Part shown: one piece after another, positions 44,962 through 57,253 of the stretch
How the letters are laid out: each line of letters starts with the position of its first letter
Numbering within the stretch: the stretch's first letter is position 1
Source of the DNA: Cycas panzhihuaensis
Taxonomy: Eukaryota; Cycadophyta
Length of the DNA: 64,000 nt
Assembly: GCA_023213395.1 (NCBI GenBank)
Contig: CM041465.1
Span: 100,757,741-100,821,740, forward strand
Direction of reading: 5' to 3'
Program-made: the position numbers and the translations under genes
Notes under the pieces: model-generated
What the model was told of the DNA's origin: nothing
Database searches by the model: none
The model's input: the letters and a program-made list of their open reading frames with translations, nothing else

Positions 44962-47768
44962 TGTTTCCCAGCTACCGGGAATGGATATGGACAGGTCGAC
45001 TTAGGTAAGCGTAGGTATGCTTCTCCCTTTTCACTTTTACTGTCTCTTTGGAAAGGTAGATAGAAGCATCACCTCGTTGCATGATTGACTGCCACATTTG
45101 TGTGATCACCTTGCATCTACTGCTTGATCATGCTGCTTGTCATACTTTTAGTCTATGACGACCCACGAGACCTACCTTTCCGCAAGGTAGGCATCCCCAT
45201 GGCACTCTATGACCCTCCACGCTACCTACATGTCACCTCAAGCCTCATTTAGTTAGTATGATTCGCTTATACCCTGGTCCTGTGTCCTCATCACCACATT
45301 TCTGGGATTTCTAGCTCTTCGTGCCTCATTTGGCTTACTTCATATGCCTTCTGAATTGTCCCTAGACACCTAGATAGGAGGGCCAGCCCCTCTTAGACCT
45401 GCCACACCTCTTTTAGGGCTCCCAAAACCTTGACCATTGCCATTTTGGCATTCTGGTCTCGCACCACTGTAAACTAAGCGGTACTGCAAAGTTTACTGTA
45501 GTACCATGAAGTTTACTATAGTGTGGCTATTGCAATTTATTTTTTTAATCCACCGTGGCAATTCTCATTTTTTTCGCAGAATTGCCACATGGACAAGTAA
45601 CCAACTTAGCCCTACTTGCATCCTAATCACTCGATTAGGGTTAGGATGAGTAAATATCCCAAAGAATTCATTATTTCACATCTCTTGGCTCTTAAACATC
45701 ATGCTCTACTACTGTACTTCTGCTCTCTTCCTCTTCTCCTTCACAAGTGTGCCTGCAACTTTGTGTTTCCTGTTGTTCCAGCTTAGGATCTGCCTGCAAT
45801 AACTCTGTTTCATGGTGGGATACCCTCCTCCAAGTATTCCCAAGCAAGATCTCCTTGTTTCTTCCTCAACTTCGCCAAACAAGTGTCTTCTATAGCCCCA
45901 CTTTAGGGAACACCCTGCAAACCTTATAGGACCTACTCTGTTTTGCTAGTTGTAGGGGTAAATCTTCCCTCATCTCAGCTCAGCAGGTACCCTTTACCTT
46001 ATTTTCATGATTTAGTATGTATTTGTTCTATTAGAGCCTACTTGAAAGTGTATTTTTCCTTCTCTTTTGTCCATTGGTTGTAGGAAGGATCATTTTTCCT
46101 AGTGTTTGGCTTTGTATCCTTTGATTTCCATCCCATTTCTCCGCTGGTTTTCTTCAAGAAATCTGCAAGAGAGGGCTCACAAGAATTGGGTGAAGGGAGT
46201 AAGGTGAGATCTGTCCTAGTTAGACCTACTCCCCAAGGGCAAACCCCTTCCCATCCTTCCTCTCTTATGCATATGCTTTCCTTGAGTTAACTAGGAGTGG
46301 GTGGAATCCTAGCCTATGTTGGATACCAACATATACAGCCCTTGCTGTGCTGATTCCAGGCCTACATGCCCTTCTTTTGGGCCTTCTCTATGCCCCTAAT
46401 CTGGTCTAGAATCCTTTTGGACCTTCGATGAGGCTTGCATGGCAATTTGTTATCCATAGCGACTTCGTTACCTAAGCATCTCTCCCATATGCCCCATAAT
46501 TTATCCCCATGCTTATTTGTTACTCATAGACTGTCACATAACCTTGACCTTGCTGTGTTTTAAGGCTGTGTGGAGAGCCTTTAGCAGAGGGTTTTGCCAT
46601 CCTGAGGCTACCCTTTCACTTCTTACTTGGTATGCGTGGTTTTACTTTGAGTAAAGCAAAATTATTTTCAGTAGTGGTTACACTAACTTTAAATATAAAT
46701 TTTAGCATTCATATCATATATTTGTATATATAGTTTTCTGCAGCCCCTTCTTAGAAGGGAAAGACTCTTGTGGATACAGGTTTGAAGCAACATCCATGAA
46801 GAGGAAGAATATATGACTCCAGGTAAGCCTTCACCCTTCTTTTCTCTTCCGCTTTACTTGTTTCTTGGTACGTTTATTTGTTTCTTTTGCTTTTCCCGCT
46901 TCGCTTTGTCTTTCGTACAGGGAAGGTAAGGAAGCCCCTGTTTTCCATACCAACTTTGATCATGCACTAACTATTGGCAAGAGGCCATACGTTGTGCACA
47001 AGTGAGGTCCTTCATCAATCGCTACACTTCTTGGGTATGCACCGTCTCTCTCCATCGACCCCTTTCCCTTTTTTCCTGTTATCTAAAATCTATTGCATTT
47101 GTTTAATACATCACATAAAAGCGAAAAGGGTAATAAATTAGCTACTTACATTTATTTTGCATAAGTATGTTGTGTGCTTGTTCTTCATAGGAAAAGGGCA
47201 TAGTAGGGACTGCATTCCTCACTCTTTCTCCTATATAGCCTGAAAGTACCCATAGTTGCATTTCATTTAGTTTGCTTGCTTGAATGCACACAAGACGCTT
47301 GTTCTTTTTCCTCTTGCCCTTTGGTTATTGACTAAAAGAGAGAGTAGCTCTTAGCCCCTTTTTCTTTGCTCCTTCCCTTGATTAGATTTGCTTAGACCAA
47401 TTAGCTTAGGGAAGCCTACCTACTTTTGTTCTAGGCCTTTTGCCTATACCCTTTTATCTCACGTTCCTTCACGATAGGAACCTCTCCATTGAGGGTTCCT
47501 CCTCTTCCATTCTGGACATCCAAGGGTGGGGGGACCTCCCTCTTTGAGACCATCCAGGATACCCCTGTGTGTGTCTTCCCTTTTGGATTTGAAAGCTACT
47601 TTGAGGTAGTTGGGTGCCATTTGCAGGTCCCGAACTCGCGCTCTAGCACATGGACATCCTGTATGGTGTTCCCTCTTGTTTATAGGTTTCCATCCATACC
47701 CACAACTTTAGTTGTTGACCACCTCAATTCTTATCAAGCATAGTGACCATCCTACAAATGTGGTTGCA
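44962..47768 (+). repeat. LTR3, 5' LTR of G2
   Basis: It starts TGTTTCCCAGCTACCGGG and ends ATGTGGTTGCA, 2807 bp. TATA-like GTATATATAG lies at 46,724-46,733, followed by GCAGCCCC. A cluster of GTAAAC/GGTACT palindromic motifs is at 45,470-45,530. Confidence 0.9.
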
Positions 47769-47770
47769 CT

Positions 47771-47787
47771 TGTGACCATACTGGGGA
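47771..47787 (+). promoter_or_regulatory. Probable primer-binding site of G2
   Basis: TGTGACCATACTGGGGA begins two bases inside the LTR3 end. The same site is seen in G1 and, in opposite orientation, in H. Confidence 0.65.
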
Positions 47788-47933
47788 CCTGTGAGTAAAG
47801 GAGCTAGTTTCTATCCCTTCTTGTTGGTGCTACTACCCCTTAGTAGCTTTCTTGTTTTCCTTTTTTTTTGTTGGGTAGCCCCCAACGTATACTTTGCATT
47901 CTTTTTTCTCTTCTAATGCATTGGCAATTTTGT

Positions 47934-48960
47934 ATGCGACGCTTCTTACCTCACCTACAAGGGTTATTTCTATTGTTAGAAGATCCTATATACAGCCTCC
48001 TTCCATCATCAGATTTTGATTCAATAGTGGAAGGATACCCTTCAGATTGGGCATACCATGCCTTTACCTTCAGAGCTCATGAGTTTCCCACATCTTTTTT
48101 GGGGTCCACCCAAGAGGATGATGATCCTATCTACTATCCGGGTGATCAACAACACCCACTTAATGTCCATCCCTCTACTCATGGAATAGATGGCCCATCT
48201 TCTCTTAAGATTCATCACCCAAGTAGTGATTCTTACGAGGAGTGCCCTGAGGGGTCCACTTTGTTTGAGGTCCCATCTACCTCTTACGATCTAGTGGATA
48301 CCCCTCTTATCGACATGGTTGGAGCCCTTAACGAGTGCTTTCATGCTGCTCGTCTTCAATCACGTCCTAAGTGGTTTGAAGACGCCTTGCGTGGTGGGGT
48401 ACCTTTCTCATCTGCACCTGCCCTACCATCTTCATCCACATCTATACCTCCTGCAATAAGTAAACCATTTGTGCCTATGCATCTGTCTCATTTGATCTTT
48501 ACATCTACCCCGGGGACATCCATTTCGCCTTCTACTTCTTATCATAGTCCCAACTCTTCGGGGACCTCTTACGGTATGTCTTTCTCCTAGCTTGGGGTTA
48601 GCATACCTCTCCCTAGTCAAGCCAACATGCCACCTCCTAGCATGGCACACGCATTCCCTAGTAGGCCTAGAGGTCCTACTAACACCTCTACTACTAGTCA
48701 TGTGGGACTCATCTCCACATGCGCTAAAACCCAACCTAGTGGTCCTTCTCTTTACGTACCCCAGGCTATACATCTCAGCCTTAGGGGCATGGTAAAGGGA
48801 ACCATATTTCCGTTTATGGGGTGGACCCTTTACATCCATATGGGGTCGCGCCACCCACGGGTGGCCCATATGGATAGAACCTGGTCCCTCACCCCTCATT
48901 TCCACCATCTTGTGTAGCTCCTTATGCCGCGCCTTTGTAAGAAAACCCAACTTCCTTTCA
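47934..48960 (+). pseudogene. G2 gag, N-terminal region
   Basis: Starting at ATG 47,934 (MRRFLPHLQGLFLLLEDPIY), 219 codons stay open to 48,590, the longest sense frame in the window. It has SDWAYHAFTF, DDDPIYYPGDQQHP, ALNECFHAARLQSRPKWFED and a Ser/Pro/Thr-rich tail. The frame beyond (48,627-48,917; PPPSMAHAFPSRPRGPTNTS) continues the low-complexity linker. A long minus-strand open tract (48,432-49,058) overlaps it and is taken as a shadow. The start is chosen because G1 and H share it. Confidence 0.8.
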
Positions 48961-50140
48961 AGGTACTTATCCTCAAGTCCCTTTTCAATAAGGGACACTT
49001 CGTCAAGGAGGTATGGGACTTCCACCCCCATCCACTCCTTGCTCATTGCCTTCTTCATCTTTTGTTAATCCTATGATCTAGGTGAGGGCACGTCCCTTTA
49101 TGGATTATAGATCAACACCTTTGTCTATCGAGGTGCTAAGAACCAACTTGCTGCCTCATCCCCCTGAAGTTCCTAAGTTCAATGGAACTTCTTCACAAGA
49201 TCCAACAGAGCATGTCCATAGTTTCCCTATGGCATGCATAGACTACTGGGCCTATGATCACATATTAATGAAACTATTTCTACGATCTCTTCAAGGCAAT
49301 GCCTTTAAATAGTTCTATCGCCTACCTGCTCATTCCAACAACTCATGGATGAGTTCATCAACTATTTTGATGTGGCTCATCTATTTGAGAGTGGAATAAA
49401 ATCTCTCCTCTCTCTTAAACAAGGTCACAATGAGATGAATCGTGACTTTGTGCGGCGATTCAATGACCTCCTCCATTCCACTAGGGCTACTTTGCCTAAG
49501 GAATTGAAAAGGAATATCTTCGTCAGCACACTACGCCCTAAAGTCCATGTGGAAGTCCTTAAAATTGGGGCAACCACATGCAACTCTACCATCGCAAAGT
49601 GCTTAGCACTTGAAGCTATTGAGAACTAGGCTGGACTCAAGAAGCCCCTTAAGCCCTCATAGCAACATGAGGCACCTCCCTCAACCAAAGAAACTAAACC
49701 TCAACAATCCACTAAGTCTTCTTCCCATTCAACTGAAAAGACCCTAGACCCACTTACCTCTACCATACGTTTATTCGAATATACGATGAAGGACCTTAAA
49801 CTCCAAGCTCCTTCATCACCCACATCCAACAAACCAATCCAACAAGCTTCTCAAGTTGCTCCTCCCAAGGGTAGCAACACCCAGTCCTCTCAAACAAGGA
49901 AGCCTGGTTTCTCACTTGAGAAGAAGTGGTGCTCCATTTACAGAGAGTGTTTCCATAACGATTCATATTGTCAGGTTCAACATCCTAGGGATGCCTTGCA
50001 ATGTGACTCATCTCCCAAATGGGCCTCAAGGCCTAACCTTGACCAACTGGTCCATAGGGATCTATTCCCCAAGCATGGGGAGCGTGATCACAACTCTAAA
50101 CCAAAGAATGACTGGAACTGAGGAAGATCTCTAAACCCGC
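48961..50140 (+). pseudogene. G2 gag, capsid and zinc-like region
   Basis: The capsid has PLSIEVLRTNLLPHPPEVPK, FNGTSSQDPTEHVHSF, LRSLQGNAFK (stop for Trp), MDEFINYFDVAHLFESG, KQGHNEMNRDFVRRFNDLL and ELKRNIFVSTLRPKVHVEV. The C-terminal part (49,786-50,121) has a Cys/His motif (KKWCSIYRECFHNDSYC) close to the zinc motif of Tat gags. Broken by a 1-2 base shift near 49,313-49,345 and by stops. Confidence 0.85.
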
Positions 50141-51600
50141 GCCTATTACATGGTAAAAGGAAGGGCACACGGGGTTTGGCTTCTTCCTTGCGTTCCCCAG
50201 ACCATCGTACCCCTTCACCTTCACAGTCCCAGAATAAGGGAGAGAAGGTGATCCAGATTCTTAAGGCCACCTCTCTATATGCCTTGACTCAGTCTCAAGC
50301 TGCTAAAGAGGCAACTGGCACCTCTTCATCTGTTTCACATCCTGATCCTCTTCTGGAAACTTCCCTTCTGGAAGTCCCTTTACTTCCCAAGACTGTTCCC
50401 ATTCGTCTAGGTCTCTACAACTTTAAGAGAGCCCTTCCTCAACCTATAGTTAAGGGGAAGTCCTTTTCTGTTGTTGACGAGCTTTGTATCGTGGCCACCA
50501 GGATACCCATTATGGACATCTTGAGAAGTTGTTCTGAATAACAAACACTACTTTTAGAAGCTTTAGAATTGGGTGATGTGCCCGTTCACACTTTGGGTAT
50601 TGCCTAAGGTCGTGAACCCGTCATTTCCTTTGATCCCAAAGACCTTCCTCCTGCTTACGAAAGGGAGCGCCAGTGAAACTTCTCTTTCACCATTACTATT
50701 GATACACTTGATTGCACTTTGCGAAGGACCGTTGTTGATAATGGTTCTTCTGTTAATACCATGCCCTTGCATGTTATGCAAGAGCTTGGCATTTCTGCCT
50801 TGGAACCTGTTCTATGGCGATGCCAAGGCTATGACAGTAGCAAGAAGACTCCTTTAGGATCTGTTTCAATCCCTCTCACTCTTGAGGACAAGACTATCCT
50901 TGCTGATATTGTAGTCCTCGATGTAGACGTTGACTATAATCTTCTTTTGGGTCAACCATGGCTTGATCAAATGGGAGCCATGTATTCAACCCGTTGGGGG
51001 CAACTCAAGTTCGTCTATGATGGGTGAATGAGGGTTGTTTCCTGCGAATGCCCACCTATTAAACAATCTCATCAAACCAACCAAGCAAGCCATGGTCATA
51101 TGAAGGGGGCCAGAGGCCCTTCTACCCATGCCTCGGCTTGTTCTATCGGCATTCTTGATTCATCTCATCCTGAAGGAGATCTCGCATCTTCTTTCTCGAG
51201 CCTTACCTGTTTCGCTCCTATTGGTGTCAGAAGCTATGGGTACCTTGCCATGTTTAGCAATGACGAGTCCCATGGTGAGGACGAGGACCTTCCTCACCCT
51301 GTTTCCTTCCTTCGCACTAGTAGGAGACACTCTCCTCATTCTAGGTCCCAACCTAGAACTCCTCTCATTGGAGAGATAGATCATCCCCTCATATCATATG
51401 TTATTGCATGCATCGATCCACCAATCCTTGACCCTTCCTCTTCATCACCCCCCTATAGGTGATGATTCCGAGGAACTTCCTTTTGCCCCTTACGAGCGGT
51501 CCCTTCTCGACTCTTCCCTAGAGTCTTTTACGGATGTTGAGCAACCTGCCGACCACCTTGATCCCATCACTCCCACTTCCTCTCAAACCTCGTCTATTTG
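50141..51600 (+). pseudogene. G2 gag-pol linker and protease
   Basis: An open piece at 50,176-50,541 (QSQNKGEKVIQ, FKRALPQPIVKGKSFSVVDE) matches G1. The protease (50,719-51,027) reads RTVVDNGSSVNTMPLHVMQE with Asp at 50,737-50,739. The middle residue of Asp-Ser-Gly is Asn, which should impair catalysis. It continues KTPLGSVSIPLTLED, VDVDYNLLLGQPWLDQ, the C-terminal protease box. The acidic linker (51,028-51,462; PIGVRSYGYLA, GEDEDLPHPVSF) follows. Only a few stops separate these pieces. Confidence 0.85.
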
Positions 51601-53200
51601 AAGTAAGGTCATCCGCGGGGTGGATTACTTTGAAGATGATGAGGCTCTACCTGAGCACTTAGCGGGCTTTATGCCCAACCTTCCTTTTGGTCACCATAGA
51701 CTTGGCCACTAGAAGGTCTTAGTGAGTGGGTCCACTCTCGCTAACCCAATCTCATCTCTTGTTCTGTCTCTTCCCTTTGACCTTGCCTCCTTTCATTTTG
51801 AGGAGGGGAATGCTATGTGCATGGGGCCAACCCAGGACGTAGTCCTCACCCCATGTAAGGTCATTAAGGTGGGGGCGGAATGCTCTCCTGATGAGGTAAG
51901 GGAATACTCCCTTTTGTTCTAGGAATTTTGAGTTGCTTTTACTTGGGACTACTCTGACATGAAGGGAATCAACCCCTCCATTGTCACCCACAACTTTACC
52001 ACCATTCATGGCGCTCGCCCTGTGTACAAGAAACAATGCCCACTTCATCCTAAACTCTCAGCCACCATTAAAATAGAGGTTGAGAAACTCCTAGATGTAG
52101 GACTCATCACTTATATTGACTACCCTAAATGGGTGTCCAACATCGTTCCCATAGCTAAAAAGAATAGGACCATCCAGATATGCGTTGACTTCTATGACAC
52201 CAACAACGCATGTCCTAAGGATAATTTCCCACTCCCTTTTATCGATGAGATCATTGATCGAACCGCCAAATTCAAAGTCATGTCCTTGATAGATGGCTTC
52301 TTTAGTTATAATCAAATTCAAATTTCCCTCAAAGACCATCATAAGACGGCCTTCACCACCCCGTGGGGCACATTCTCCTATAAGGCGATGCCCTTTAGAT
52401 TAAAAAATGTAGGCACTACTTATCAAAGGGTGATGCATTTCATCTTCCATAACCTTATCAATAACATGTTGGAGGTCTTTATGGATGACATGATGGGTCT
52501 CTCACGTGTTAGAGCCCATCACCCTTCAGACTTGTGGGCCATCTTCACATGATACTGCAAGTACCACGTAAGTCTTAACCCACTCAAATACGTATTTAGC
52601 AAACTCCTTGGGTTCCTTGTATCAAAATAAGGAATTCAAATCGACCCTGACAAAGTCAGGGCGATCCTTGACATGTCGCCACCTAGAACTCAATGACAGA
52701 TTAAGTTGTTTCTAGGTCGGCTTGAATTCCTTAAGCATTTCTTGGCAAACTTCACTGTAAATGCCAAACCCCTTCCTAACCTATTAAAGAAGGGAGCCCC
52801 ATTTGTTTGGTCGGCTAAGGCCCAACAAGCTTACGAAGGACTTAAGGAATCCCTTACTTCCGCTCTGACATTAGTGCCCCCTCACTTTAATAGGCCCTTC
52901 ATCCTATATACCTCGGTGACCGATGAGTCCTTGGGTGCTATGCTGGACCAGGAGGATGATTCGATAGTCAAGAAGGCTATTTATTTCATCAACTGCACCC
53001 TCGTGGTTACCAAGCTTAATTACTCTCCAGGCGAGAAGGAATGCCTCTCCATGGTTCATGCAACCAAGAAGTTTAGGTACTACTTGCTCAAAAACACTAC
53101 TAAGGTGATCGTTCAATCTGATCCGTTGCGTTATTTACTCACCTGTTCTGACCTGATAAGTAGGGTTGGTCGTTGGGCTATCCTCCTTTAGGAATTCGAT
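51601..53200 (+). pseudogene. G2 reverse transcriptase and RNase H
   Basis: The N-terminal extension has GVDYFEDDEALPEHL. RT is open for 198 codons at 51,959-52,552 with HGARPVYKKQCPLHPKLSA, VEKLLDVGLITYIDYPKWVS, VPIAKKNRTIQICVDF, NNACPKDNFPLPFIDEIID, MSLIDGFFSYNQI, KTAFTTPWGTFSYKAMPF and catalytic FMDDMMG near 52,479-52,500. RNase H is open at 52,706-53,191: AYEGLKESLTSALTL, PFILYTSVTDESLGAMLDQE, AIYFINCTLVV, NYSPGEKECLSMVHATKKF and RYYLLKNTTKVIVQSDPLRY. The Tat assignment rests on the CPKDNFPLP box and the later second RNase H. Confidence 0.92.
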
Positions 53201-54609
53201 CTCCACATCATCAATAGGAAATCAAAGAAGGGGATGGTAGTAGTAGAGCAGCTTACAGATGCCCCTATTCCTAACTCGTTCGATGCTCCCGTTGATGACT
53301 CTCTCCCTGACGAGTCTATCTTGACCATTCAGGGCACTCCTCCCCATCCACTCATTGATAATGAGTGGTATGGTAACATTGTGTGATCCCTGACTTAGTA
53401 GTAATACCACCCAAAAGCTAGTAACAAGGTTAGATCACGTATTCAGACCACCACTAGGCAATACTTCCTTATGGATGAAATATTATACAAGAGATCCTTT
53501 GACGGGATCCTCCTCTGTTGTGTCACTCTCGATGGAGTGAACCAGATACTTCGTGAATGCCACCATGGCATTTGCGAGGGCCACTTTGGGGGCCAATCCA
53601 TGGCCTAGAGGATCCTTTGTATAGGCTACTATTAGTCGTCCCTCTTCAAGGATGCCCATGCCTATGCCTTGAGATGTCGACGATGCCAATAGCATGCAAA
53701 CATCACCCACGTGCCTTATGAGGCTCTTCATCCCATCGTATCTCCATGGCCCTTCACCCAATGGGGTTTAGACCTCATCGGGGCCATATCACCTCCCTCT
53801 TCATCGCAACACAAGTTCATCTTAACTGCCACATAATACTTTACTAAATGGGCAGAAGCCATTCCTTTGATTACTACCCCTGGCAAGACGATAGCTACTT
53901 TCATCTACCAGCATATCATTTGTCGCTTTGGGATTCTCGACATCTTGATTACGGATAACAGAACCTATTTTGTAACAAAGAGATAGATAAACTTTGTGAC
54001 AAATTAAAGATCTCTCACAAAACCTCTTCTCCTTATTACCCCCAATCAAATGGTCAAGTTGAATCATTCAACAAAACTCTTATCAATATCCTAAAGAAAA
54101 CCGTTGCTCAATCTTAGAAAGATTGGCACCTCCAGCTCCCTTCCGCCTTATGGGCCTACTGTACCTCTATCCGTGCGGCTATGGGAATGACTCTATTCTC
54201 CCTAGTTTATGGGACCGTGGTTGTACTCCCATTGGAAGTGGAAATCCCCTCTCTACAAGTTTCTCTTTGAGGTCTTATCGATAAGGAGTCTATCCATCAA
54301 GATCGTCTCCTAGATCTCGAAGCCCTGGATGAGAGATACTTAGCCACTTACCAGGCCAATCTCGCATTTAAAGCCTACTCATAAAGGACTTACGATAAGC
54401 ACCTTCATTCCCATCCTTTGTATCCTAGGGACCATGTCCTCAAGCTAGAATATCTTCACGACCGCTTGACCAAATTTGGACCTAAATGGGTCGGTCCCTT
54501 CATCGTTCTCGAGAGTCTCGATAACGATGCCTATAGGATCGCCACCCTAGAGGGCCTTGAATTTGGGAAATCTGTTAATGGGAAATTCCTCAAAAAATTC
54601 TACACATGA
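53201..54609 (+). pseudogene. G2 integrase
   Basis: The zinc domain has CHHGICEGHFGG near 53,560 and RCRRCQ near 53,680. Core Asp 1 is in WGLDLIGAISP near 53,765. Asp 2 is in LITDNRTYF near 53,950 (the following Gly is Arg). A one-base shift follows. The Glu survives in QSNGQVESFNKTL near 54,045-54,080. So the catalytic triad is intact, unlike G1. The C-terminal segment 54,418-54,609 is open: RDHVLKLEYLHDRLTKFGPK, WVGPFIVLESLDNDAYRIA, ending KKFYT-stop. No chromodomain is seen, as usual for the Tat group. Confidence 0.9.
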
Positions 54610-55338
54610 TTTCTTCGTTGTCTTTTCCATGCTCCAAAATGATCTTAAACTAACAGCCTAAGTTGTTCCCATTCCTCCTCGCCATAGGGGGAATGGCGGC
54701 TTAGGGTGGCTCTCTCGTTCCTTTTTTGCTCCTCCCACGGAACCCTTGTTCCCATTCCTCTAGGAACCTTGTCCTCCTATTTGGGTAATTCCCCCAATTA
54801 GGATGATGCTCTGGAGTGTCATCACTCCCCTCCTATTGGCATTTCCTTTGCATATCCTACTATGCTTCCATGTGGACATGTATGTTGCCCTATCTCCTAG
54901 TCTCATATATATTTATCACTGCTACTCATGGTGATCGTGTGTGCCTCTGCTAAGAATATGGCCCTACATGAAAGGAAATGTGTATAGCTCGAACAAATAT
55001 CATAACACAAAAATGATACAATGATCATCTCAAAACATCATCAATCATACCCTTGTATATCTGTGTACCCTCATACACATACATAAACATGTAAATATAA
55101 ATACATATTATCCATCACATGTCATGATACACATCATCGTACATCAAATAGGGTATCAATCACCCCGTTTATATATATATAACAAAAATCATATGTTATA
55201 TCATATAAATGGTATGGTACATCATCCATGGGAAGCCAGAGTCCTTGCAGGGAGGGGTACAATCATGTGACTACATATGGTGACTCCCTGGAGGTTTGTG
55301 CTTTCCCCTGTCTAAAACAAAACTCCTACACTCTATTG
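54610..55338 (+). other. G2 spacer between integrase and antisense PMD gene
   Basis: No coding signal on either strand. It is homologous to G1 38,742-39,474 and holds a CA/TA-rich run near 55,060-55,190. Confidence 0.65.
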
Positions 55339-57253
55339 CTACTGCCCCGCCCTTGGGGCATCATCTCCTAGTCTGTTTGATCCCTCTCCTGGGGACCACA
55401 TCCCTCCTAGGCTCCTCCTACGCTTTTGGAAGCTCCCTACCTCACTACCCTCATCTTGTGGCCTCTTGGGGGTCATCGTCACTGCATGTGTATATGTCCT
55501 ACTTCATGACAATCTCAAGGTCACCTCATCCACCAGTCGATCGTATCGGGCCTGGATACGATCTCGATCACCCTCTACTCTATGGAGCCTTTCCTCTATC
55601 CCCCGGAGATGCTCCTCCATCACTGCCATCTAAATGTGGCTCTCTACGTCCCCTTTGGATCCTCCATGAGCCTCTAGTGCTTGTACTCGACTCTATAGGG
55701 CATCCCTCTCAGCTTGGCTTGTGTCTAGCTCTGCCTAAAGGTGTACCATACATGCCTTGTGCTATTGGGACTCTACAATCCAAACATCCCTTGCCCTCAC
55801 CAATGGGACGAATGCTATCGTATGAGCACCTGCCGATATGGTCTCGTCACCTGCCTAGATGGGAGGTTGCCCCTTCGCGTAGGCCCGGGGGAACATCTCC
55901 CAGACTACTGCCTCCACCAGTCTTTAGATGTCTGCTATGCCTGCAAATCCAACATGTCACATGTCAGTACATGTCCATATATGTGCCAAACCAAAATCAA
56001 ATAACAATATACATCTGGCAAATAAATGACGATAGGAGAAGGTCATGTCTCACCTAGTGCGGCCGCTGACTCCTCGACTCAGATGACTGCCTCTGCCCCG
56101 GGCACTCCACCAATTGTAGGTACCTCCTCCTCCTCTGGTACCTCCTTGGTTACCGCCTTAGATACTGGGACGTCCCTCCTCTCCTCTTCTAGTGTAGCTG
56201 CCTCTCCAGATCTTTGCACGATCTATAACCTATGGGCTCATATAATTGGGTCCCTACTCTCCTCTGCAGCTCCTGAGGGGCCCGCCTATCCTCCTGTGGT
56301 CCCTAATGGACCTACCTCTCCACATGCGGTCCTTGATGGACCTACCTCTCCTGCAGCTCATGATGGGCCAGCCTCATCACCTCCATCTCCACCATCATTT
56401 CCTGGAGGTACTCCTGCCCCGCTTGCCTTGTCATCACTGTCCCACCTCACTGCTTTGTATGGGTCTGATATATAGTTAGTCATGGTGAGGAGGTCCAGTG
56501 ATGTGGCCTCCACCAAGCGATGGACATGTGCTTGGTCCTCGGTCCCCCTGAACCTAGTCTTCCATCTATGTACCATGGGGGCCCACTTAGAGATGGGGTG
56601 TGGTCCCCCCATCGGTGCCACTGCTCCAAAGTGATTAAGAAAATAACACTACAAAAGGGTGCTATATGATAGACCACCCTTCCCTACTACCCGAATAGCG
56701 TCTAGTTATGCGATGAGGTTTGTCGCTATGAGGGTGGCCCTATCTAGCCTCTCCCTAGCCTCACATCTCCTCATTGCATCTATCCAACTGCCTGGTATGT
56801 CTCTATAATTTTGTTTCTGGGATATCTGGAACATAATGCACAGTGTAATTAATTTCCTCACATGAGGAATCCCTAGCATGACCATACTCTAGAGAGGTAT
56901 CCCTCACCTCTCCCACATATCTGAGCCAGTGAAGAATGTTGCTGCCTCTTTGTGTTTTGCCTCATTACTAGGCAGTGCCCTAGTGATGCTGGCCTCCCTA
57001 TCGCCGGCACCCCCAATATCCTCTAGATATCCCTCGATGTCATTGATACATCTCCTACTTGGGGTAGATGGAAGACATGCCTCCGTATATCCCAGTGTGA
57101 TACTATGTCTACTAGTAGCCTCTGGTCTGACATGTACTAAGGCATCCTTATGACCTTCAATAGGCCACAGCTCGCCAAAATCTATCTGTTCTCATGGAAT
57201 ATCATCTCTATAAAACTCAACATGGCCATACCGATATTCTCACAGTTCTCCAT
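55339..57253 (-). pseudogene. Antisense PMD gene of G2
   Basis: Gene on the strand opposite to gag-pol, between integrase and the second RNase H. Start ATG 57,253 (MENCENIGMAMLSFIEMIF). The N-terminal plant mobile domain has ASCGLLKV, DQRLLVDIVSHWDIRRHVFH, QVGDVSMTSRD and RILGVPAIGRPASLG. Then KLITLCIMFQISQK, a conserved middle (GGLSYSTLL; APMVHRWKTRFRGTEDQAHV; LLTMTNYISDPYKAVRWDSD) open at 56,358-56,621, a Gly/Ser/Glu-rich linker, and a charged coiled-coil-like tail (MEEHLRGIEERLHRVEGDRD) ending SNRLGDDAPRAGQ-stop at 55,339. About 638 codons with around a dozen stops, many at Gln codons. H and G1 carry homologues. Function unknown. The 253-codon plus-strand tract at 55,296-56,057 is its shadow. 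Confidence 0.8.

Noticed and set aside
48432-49058. 208-codon open tract on the minus strand
   Set aside because: It lies over the low-complexity part of G2 gag, has no recognisable domain and has no counterpart identified in G1 or H; taken as a chance shadow of the sense gene.
55296-56057. 253-codon open tract on the plus strand, the longest in the window
   Set aside because: The opposite strand encodes the conserved tail of the antisense PMD gene, shared with G1. The plus frame is Ser/Pro/Leu-rich and looks like its shadow.
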